Source: an uncultured Oscillospiraceae bacterium
GTDB lineage: Bacteria > Bacillota > Clostridia > Oscillospirales > Acutalibacteraceae
Reading direction: 5' to 3'
Length of the DNA stretch: 8,269 bases
Assembly (NCBI GenBank): GCA_902478605.1
Contig: CABSLQ010000093.1
Coordinates: forward strand, 1 to 8,269
The position numbers and the translations under genes are program-made. A model generated the notes under the pieces. It was given only the letters and a program-made list of their open reading frames with translations, was not told the DNA's origin and ran no database searches. Shown here one piece after another: positions 5,839 through 8,269 of the stretch. Numbering within the stretch: position 1 is the first letter of the stretch; every line of letters begins with the position of its first letter.

Positions 5839-5860
5839 GTTTATAAGGAGGTGGCCTTCT

Positions 5861-6235
5861 GTGGAAGGCATAAAAAGGCTGCCTGCGGCGGAATTCGACG
5901 TGATGAAGGCGCTGTGGAACATGCCGGTGCCGGCGACCTCGTCCGAGGTGATGGCGCAGCTGGAGAAAACCGGGCGGGAATGGAAGCCGCAGACGCTGCT
6001 CACGCTGCTGACCCGGCTGGAGAAGAAGGGGTTTCTCACCTCGGAGAAGCCGGGGAAGGAGCGGCTGTACACGCCGCAGATCGAACAGCAGGCATACATG
6101 CGGGTGGAAACCCGGGCCTTTCTGTCCAAATTTGAGCATAGCTCCGCCACCGCCTTTGTCAGCGCCCTGTTTGACGAAAAGGGTCTGAGCGAAGCGGATA
6201 TCACCGAACTCAAAGACTGGCTGAATAAACGATGA
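5861..6235 (+). CDS. BlaI/MecI/CopY-family transcriptional repressor
   Basis: This is a 124-residue protein starting at GTG 5861, behind AAGGAGGTG (5845-5853); the upstream in-frame ATG at 5810 lies within the promoter. The N-terminal winged helix is typical: LPAAEFDVMKALWNMP (7-22), then the recognition-helix block WKPQTLLTLLTRLEKKGFL (41-59) and the wing GKERLYTP (65-72). The C-terminal half (about 80-124) is the dimerisation region, ending in LKDWLNKR. BlaI-type repressors bind dyad operators as dimers and are removed by proteolysis when the partner M56 membrane protease is activated. The segment aligned with the Asn-Phe cleavage site of staphylococcal BlaI/MecI reads FVSALFDEKGLS, that is Ala-Leu (102-103), so the cleavage preference probably differs. 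It pairs with the M56 gene downstream. Confidence 0.92.
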   Translation: MEGIKRLPAAEFDVMKALWNMPVPATSSEVMAQLEKTGREWKPQTLLTLLTRLEKKGFLTSEKPGKERLYTPQIEQQAYMRVETRAFLSKFEHSSATAFVSALFDEKGLSEADITELKDWLNKR

Positions 6236-6370
6236 GCGAAATCGAACCAAGCCCGCTTTCGGCTGCAAGCCGGCGAGCGCCGCCGCCCTTGGCGTGAACG
6301 CGTAACGCCGGCGCCGGCCGGGGGCGGACCGGATTCGATGGCACGCATCTTACACACGAGGAGGCACGCC
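6236..6370 (+). other. hairpin-rich gap between the repressor and the M56 gene
   Basis: This 135-base spacer contains CGGCT/AGCCG (6260-6264 with 6268-6272), GGCGT/ACGCC (6291-6295 with 6305-6309) and the 12-bp palindrome GCCGGCGCCGGC (6307-6318). No T-run follows and no good promoter is visible. The hairpins may tune the amount of downstream message, or may be an inserted extragenic repeat. GGCGTGAACGC (6291-6301) also occurs at 2430-2440. Confidence 0.5.
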
Positions 6371-7579
6371 ATGCGCACGCTTATATGGGATCTGCTGAGC
6401 TGTTCTCTTATCATGACCGCGCTGTCCCTGGTTTTCGGGCTGCTGTGCCGGGCGCTGCGCGGCCGGTACGCGGCCAAGTGGCGGTATTACGGCTGGCTGG
6501 TGCTGCTGATCGGGTATCTGTTCCCCTTCCGCCCGCCGGTTCGGCACGCCCTCGTGACCGTCAGCCCGCCCGCTCCGCCGGCGGCCCTGCCGGCGGCGAG
6601 CGCCGCCGCTTCCGACGCGCTGGATCCCATGCTGCTGGTGGTGATCGCGTGGATTGGCGGCGCGGTGCTGGTGCTGGCCCGCACGCTGTACCGGCATGCC
6701 GCCTTCTGCCGCCTGGTACGCCGCTGCGCCGTGCCGGTGACCGGCGGCGACGCCTTTGACGCGGCGCGGGAGCTGTGCGGCCGCCTCGGTATCCGGAAGG
6801 CCGTCCCGCTGCTGCGCTGCTCCTGTGTGTCCAGCCCCATGGTTATCGGGCTGTTCCGCCCCCGGATCCTCCTCCCCTGCCAGGAATACGGCGCCGCGGA
6901 ATGGCGGCTTATTCTGCACCATGAATTGATCCATTATAAGCGGAAAGATATCCTGTTTAAGATAATTCTGACGGTCTGCCGGGCCGTGCATTGGTTCAAT
7001 CCGTTCCTGTATCCAATCAGCCGGATGATCGGGCGGGAATGCGAAATTGCCTGCGACGAGGCGGTCGTCCGGAACGCCTCGGAGGAGACGAAAAAGCGGT
7101 ATTGCCAGGCGATTCTGTCCGTCGTCACGTACGGCGTCATGCCGGCCACCGCCTTTTCCAGCCACTTTGCGGGGGGCAAAATGGTTTTGAAGCGCCGGCT
7201 GGCGGAGATTCTCGCCACGGGACGCAAGCGCTCCTTTGTGCTCATTGCGGTGCTGCTGGGGGCGGCGGTGGCGCTGAGCGGCATGCTGTTCCAGGTGGAA
7301 GCGGGCGGCAGCGACCAGCCGCCTGCTCCCGAACCGTCCTTGCAGTCGGAACCGCAGACAGCCGACGGCGCCGTCGCCGAAAGCTTCTCCACCGAAACCG
7401 CCGATTACAGTACGACTTCGCTGTATACCACGACCACCCGCCATACCCGAACCACCGCCTGGATCCGGAGCACGCAGGGGCCGTCATCGTATACCGCCAT
7501 CACACAGCCTGCCAGCGTCCCGACCACCGTCACGCGGCCGACGGAGGAGTATACGACCTACGTGTATTTTCCCGAATGA
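6371..7579 (+). CDS. M56-family membrane metalloprotease, BlaR1/MecR1-like, without penicillin-sensor domain
   Basis: This 402-residue protein starts at ATG 6371, six bases after GAGGAGG (6358-6364). Membrane helices are at about 5-27, 39-53 and 87-105, with a fourth at 288-306. The zinc protease domain lies between the third and fourth helices. It has the HEXXH motif HELIHYKRKD (184-193), then HWFNP (207-211) and the downstream ligand block ECEIACDEAVV (223-233). MVLKRRLAEIL (271-281) precedes the last helix, as in BlaR1-type proteins. In BlaR1 the C-terminus carries an extracellular penicillin-binding domain of about 250 residues. Here only about 95 residues remain (308-402), rich in Thr, Ser and Pro with YTTTT- and PTTVTRPT-like segments, and no SxxK/SxN/KTG motifs. 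It probably inactivates the BlaI-like repressor on a signal other than direct beta-lactam acylation. The gene ends naturally at TGA. Confidence 0.9.
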   Translation: MRTLIWDLLSCSLIMTALSLVFGLLCRALRGRYAAKWRYYGWLVLLIGYLFPFRPPVRHALVTVSPPAPPAALPAASAAASDALDPMLLVVIAWIGGAVLVLARTLYRHAAFCRLVRRCAVPVTGGDAFDAARELCGRLGIRKAVPLLRCSCVSSPMVIGLFRPRILLPCQEYGAAEWRLILHHELIHYKRKDILFKIILTVCRAVHWFNPFLYPISRMIGRECEIACDEAVVRNASEETKKRYCQAILSVVTYGVMPATAFSSHFAGGKMVLKRRLAEILATGRKRSFVLIAVLLGAAVALSGMLFQVEAGGSDQPPAPEPSLQSEPQTADGAVAESFSTETADYSTTSLYTTTTRHTRTTAWIRSTQGPSSYTAITQPASVPTTVTRPTEEYTTYVYFPE

Positions 7580-7663
7580 CACGGTTCCCGGCGCTGCCGC
7601 AGCCGCTCGGGCACCGCGCTTTGGGGCCGATCGCGCGAAGTCCGGCGCCCGAAAGGCCCCGGC

Positions 7664-7699
7664 ACACGGGACGGCCCGTGTCCTGCCCGCCGCCTTTTT
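7664..7699 (+). terminator. possible terminator of the blaI-M56 operon
   Basis: ACACGGG (7664-7670) pairs perfectly with CCCGTGT (7675-7681) around the loop ACGG. T5 follows at 7695-7699. The 13-base distance between stem and T-run is longer than ideal. It is the first reasonable stop signal after the M56 gene, 85 bases downstream. Confidence 0.35.
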
Positions 7700-7772
7700 C
7701 CATGGAACCCCGTGCCGGGGAATGCCTCTTCCACCCCATACACACCCTTTCCGTCCGCTGCCACCGCCCCAT

Positions 7773-7883
7773 GGCAAAAGCACCCGTCTTTCGGTCGGCC
7801 CACCTCGTGGGCGAAAGCCCCGCCTCTTCGACCGACCCGCCCATGCGGCGAAAACACCCCACCTCTTCGGCCCGCCCGTCCCG
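7773..7883. repeat. three degenerate tandem copies of a 37-base unit
   Basis: Units begin at 7773, 7810 and 7847, exactly 37 bases apart. Each opens with GGC[AG]AAA and has CTTTCGG or CTCTTCG in its middle, followed by a C-rich [AG]CC(G)[AG]CCC-like stretch. Units 1 and 2 match at 21 of 37 positions; units 2 and 3 align better with a two-base shift. The translation is not conserved, so the repeat is at DNA or RNA level. Confidence 0.55.
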
Positions 7884-7890
7884 CCAAATC

Positions 7891-7906
7891 GCCGCCTCCT
7901 GGCGGC
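7891..7906. repeat. inverted repeat GCCGCC-TCCT-GGCGGC
   Basis: A perfect 6-bp stem around a 4-base loop, first of the hairpin series that fills the right end of the window. Confidence 0.7.
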
Positions 7907-7931
7907 TCAGTCTGTCGCACAAAAAGTTTTC

Positions 7932-7952
7932 GCATTCGCGCCACGCGAATGC
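7932..7952. repeat. inverted repeat, 9-bp stem, 3-base loop
   Basis: GCATTCGCG (7932-7940) pairs perfectly with CGCGAATGC (7944-7952) around CCA. A further stem, CCGCC/GGCGG (7956-7960 with 7972-7976), follows immediately with an A/T-rich interior. Confidence 0.8.
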
Positions 7953-8043
7953 ATTCCGCCATTTTTCAAAAGGCGGTGGGGTCAAGGGGCAGCGCCTGCG
8001 AGCGCCCGCGGTGCGGGAAACGGGTATGCAGGATTTGGCCTAG

Positions 8044-8065
8044 AAAAACCGCGCCAGCGGTTTTT
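8044..8065. terminator. bidirectional terminator-like hairpin
   Basis: AAAAACCGC (8044-8052) and GCGGTTTTT (8057-8065) pair perfectly around the loop GCCA. A GC stem flanked by A5 and T5 can act as an intrinsic terminator on both strands. No gene is visible next to it, so which transcript it would stop is unknown. Confidence 0.6.
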
Positions 8066-8068
8066 CCG

Positions 8069-8100
8069 GGAGTTGCCGCCGCGCCAGCGCCGGCAACTCC
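8069..8100. repeat. inverted repeat, 10-bp stem
   Basis: GGAGTTGCCG (8069-8078) pairs perfectly with CGGCAACTCC (8091-8100) around a 12-base loop. The loop side carries CGCGCCAGCG, which also spans the loop of the preceding hairpin. Confidence 0.8.
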
Positions 8101-8183
8101 GGTTGGCATGCCGTGGTCGGCGATTGGCAAGGCGTCTTTACGCCACAGACAGAGCCGGGTACCACAAGAGGAATCGCCCCTGT

Positions 8184-8201
8184 CGTCCTCCGCTGAGGAC
8201 G
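8184..8201. repeat. inverted repeat CGTCCTC-CGCT-GAGGACG
   Basis: A perfect 7-bp stem with a 4-base loop, followed on the + strand by AAATTTT. It is weakly terminator-like. Confidence 0.7.
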
Positions 8202-8232
8202 AAATTTTCCCCTCCAAAGAGCGCAGGAGGGA

Positions 8233-8253
8233 GCAGGAAGCTGCGCTTCCTGC
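8233..8253. repeat. inverted repeat, 9-bp stem, 3-base loop
   Basis: GCAGGAAGC (8233-8241) and GCTTCCTGC (8245-8253) pair perfectly around TGC, followed by CGGGAGTTTGCCGC at the window edge. Confidence 0.8.
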
Positions 8254-8269
8254 GGGAGTTTGCCGCAAA

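Larger units (their letters stand above)
7580..8269. other. 690-base gene-free block rich in inverted and direct repeats
   Basis: No open frame here has a ribosome binding site plus family-like sequence. The block contains a 37-base degenerate tandem repeat (7773-7883) and at least six perfect inverted repeats with loops of 3-12 bases, listed separately. The density of hairpins and the lack of coding character suggest repetitive extragenic DNA or structured RNA. It runs on to the window edge. Confidence 0.6.

Noticed and set aside
5810..5860. ATG-initiated N-terminal extension of the BlaI-like repressor
   Set aside because: The ATG lies before the expected transcription start, inside the spacer/-10 region. 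The GTG at 5861 has an ideal ribosome binding site and gives the family's normal length.
6232..6297. 21-codon frame overlapping the repressor stop codon (ATGA)
   Set aside because: No separate ribosome binding site, Ala/Pro/Arg-rich, and it runs into the hairpin cluster. Translational coupling cannot be excluded but nothing supports it.
6350..7444. 364-codon open frame on the - strand
   Set aside because: Antisense shadow of the M56 protease gene, which has the HELIH motif and a good ribosome binding site.
7530..7985. 151-codon open frame on the - strand in the 3' region
   Set aside because: No good ribosome binding site. The sequence runs through the 37-base repeat and hairpins with no conserved peptide period, since 37 is not a multiple of 3.
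6991..8043. 350-codon open frame on the + strand running past the M56 gene
   Set aside because: It overlaps the M56 gene in another frame and continues into repeat-rich DNA; Arg/Pro/His-rich with no recognisable domain.
7966..8268. 100-codon open frame on the - strand reaching the window edge
   Set aside because: It needs a TTG start at the very edge and passes through five perfect inverted repeats. Structure at DNA/RNA level explains it better than coding.

Overview
The window looks like chromosomal DNA from a GC-rich, spore-forming member of the Clostridia, most likely Oscillospiraceae/Ruminococcaceae-like. The evidence is a SpoVAF/GerA-type germination protein, a BlaI/BlaR1-type regulator pair, strong AGGAGG ribosome binding sites, sigma-A-like promoters, and GC-rich codon use. 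The organism call is an inference from gene content; no rRNA or other marker gene is present.

Layout from left to right. (1) Bases 1-125 hold the last 40 codons of an IS110-type transposase on the + strand. An AT-richer, gene-free stretch follows (126-350) and probably contains one end of the element. (2) On the - strand, a GT4 glycosyltransferase (2340-1204) is followed after about 10 bases by pgeF, a laccase-domain peptidoglycan editing factor (1193-351). This is a two-gene unit with a cell-envelope flavour. (3) Also on the - strand are a SpoVAF-like spore germination protein (4613-3192) and a 7-helix TM7S3/TM198-like membrane protein (3005-2454). The latter has its own sigma-A-like promoter; the former is preceded by a candidate forespore (sigma-F/G) promoter. 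(4) Divergent from these on the + strand is a 269-residue protein (4916-5725). It has a Pro-rich N-terminus, eight contiguous YTPGQ heptads and a C-terminal DUF4190-like membrane domain. It has its own promoter and a very strong intrinsic terminator. (5) Next is a + strand regulatory pair: a BlaI/MecI-family repressor starting at GTG 5861, with a near-consensus promoter and a palindromic operator candidate, then an M56 BlaR1-like membrane metalloprotease (6371-7579). The protease lacks the penicillin-binding sensor domain and ends in a Thr-rich tail. A hairpin-rich 135-base gap separates the two. (6) Bases 7580-8269 contain no credible gene. They carry a three-copy degenerate 37-base tandem repeat and a run of perfect short-loop inverted repeats, some terminator-like. 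This looks like repetitive extragenic DNA.

Functionally, the genes fall into envelope modification (GT4, PgeF), spore germination (SpoVAF-like, perhaps with the membrane protein next to it) and signal-responsive regulation (BlaI/M56). Nothing in the window shows which genes outside its own promoter the BlaI-like repressor controls. The least explained parts are the 3' hairpin/repeat block, the sensor-less BlaR1-like protein, and the heptad-repeat DUF4190 protein.
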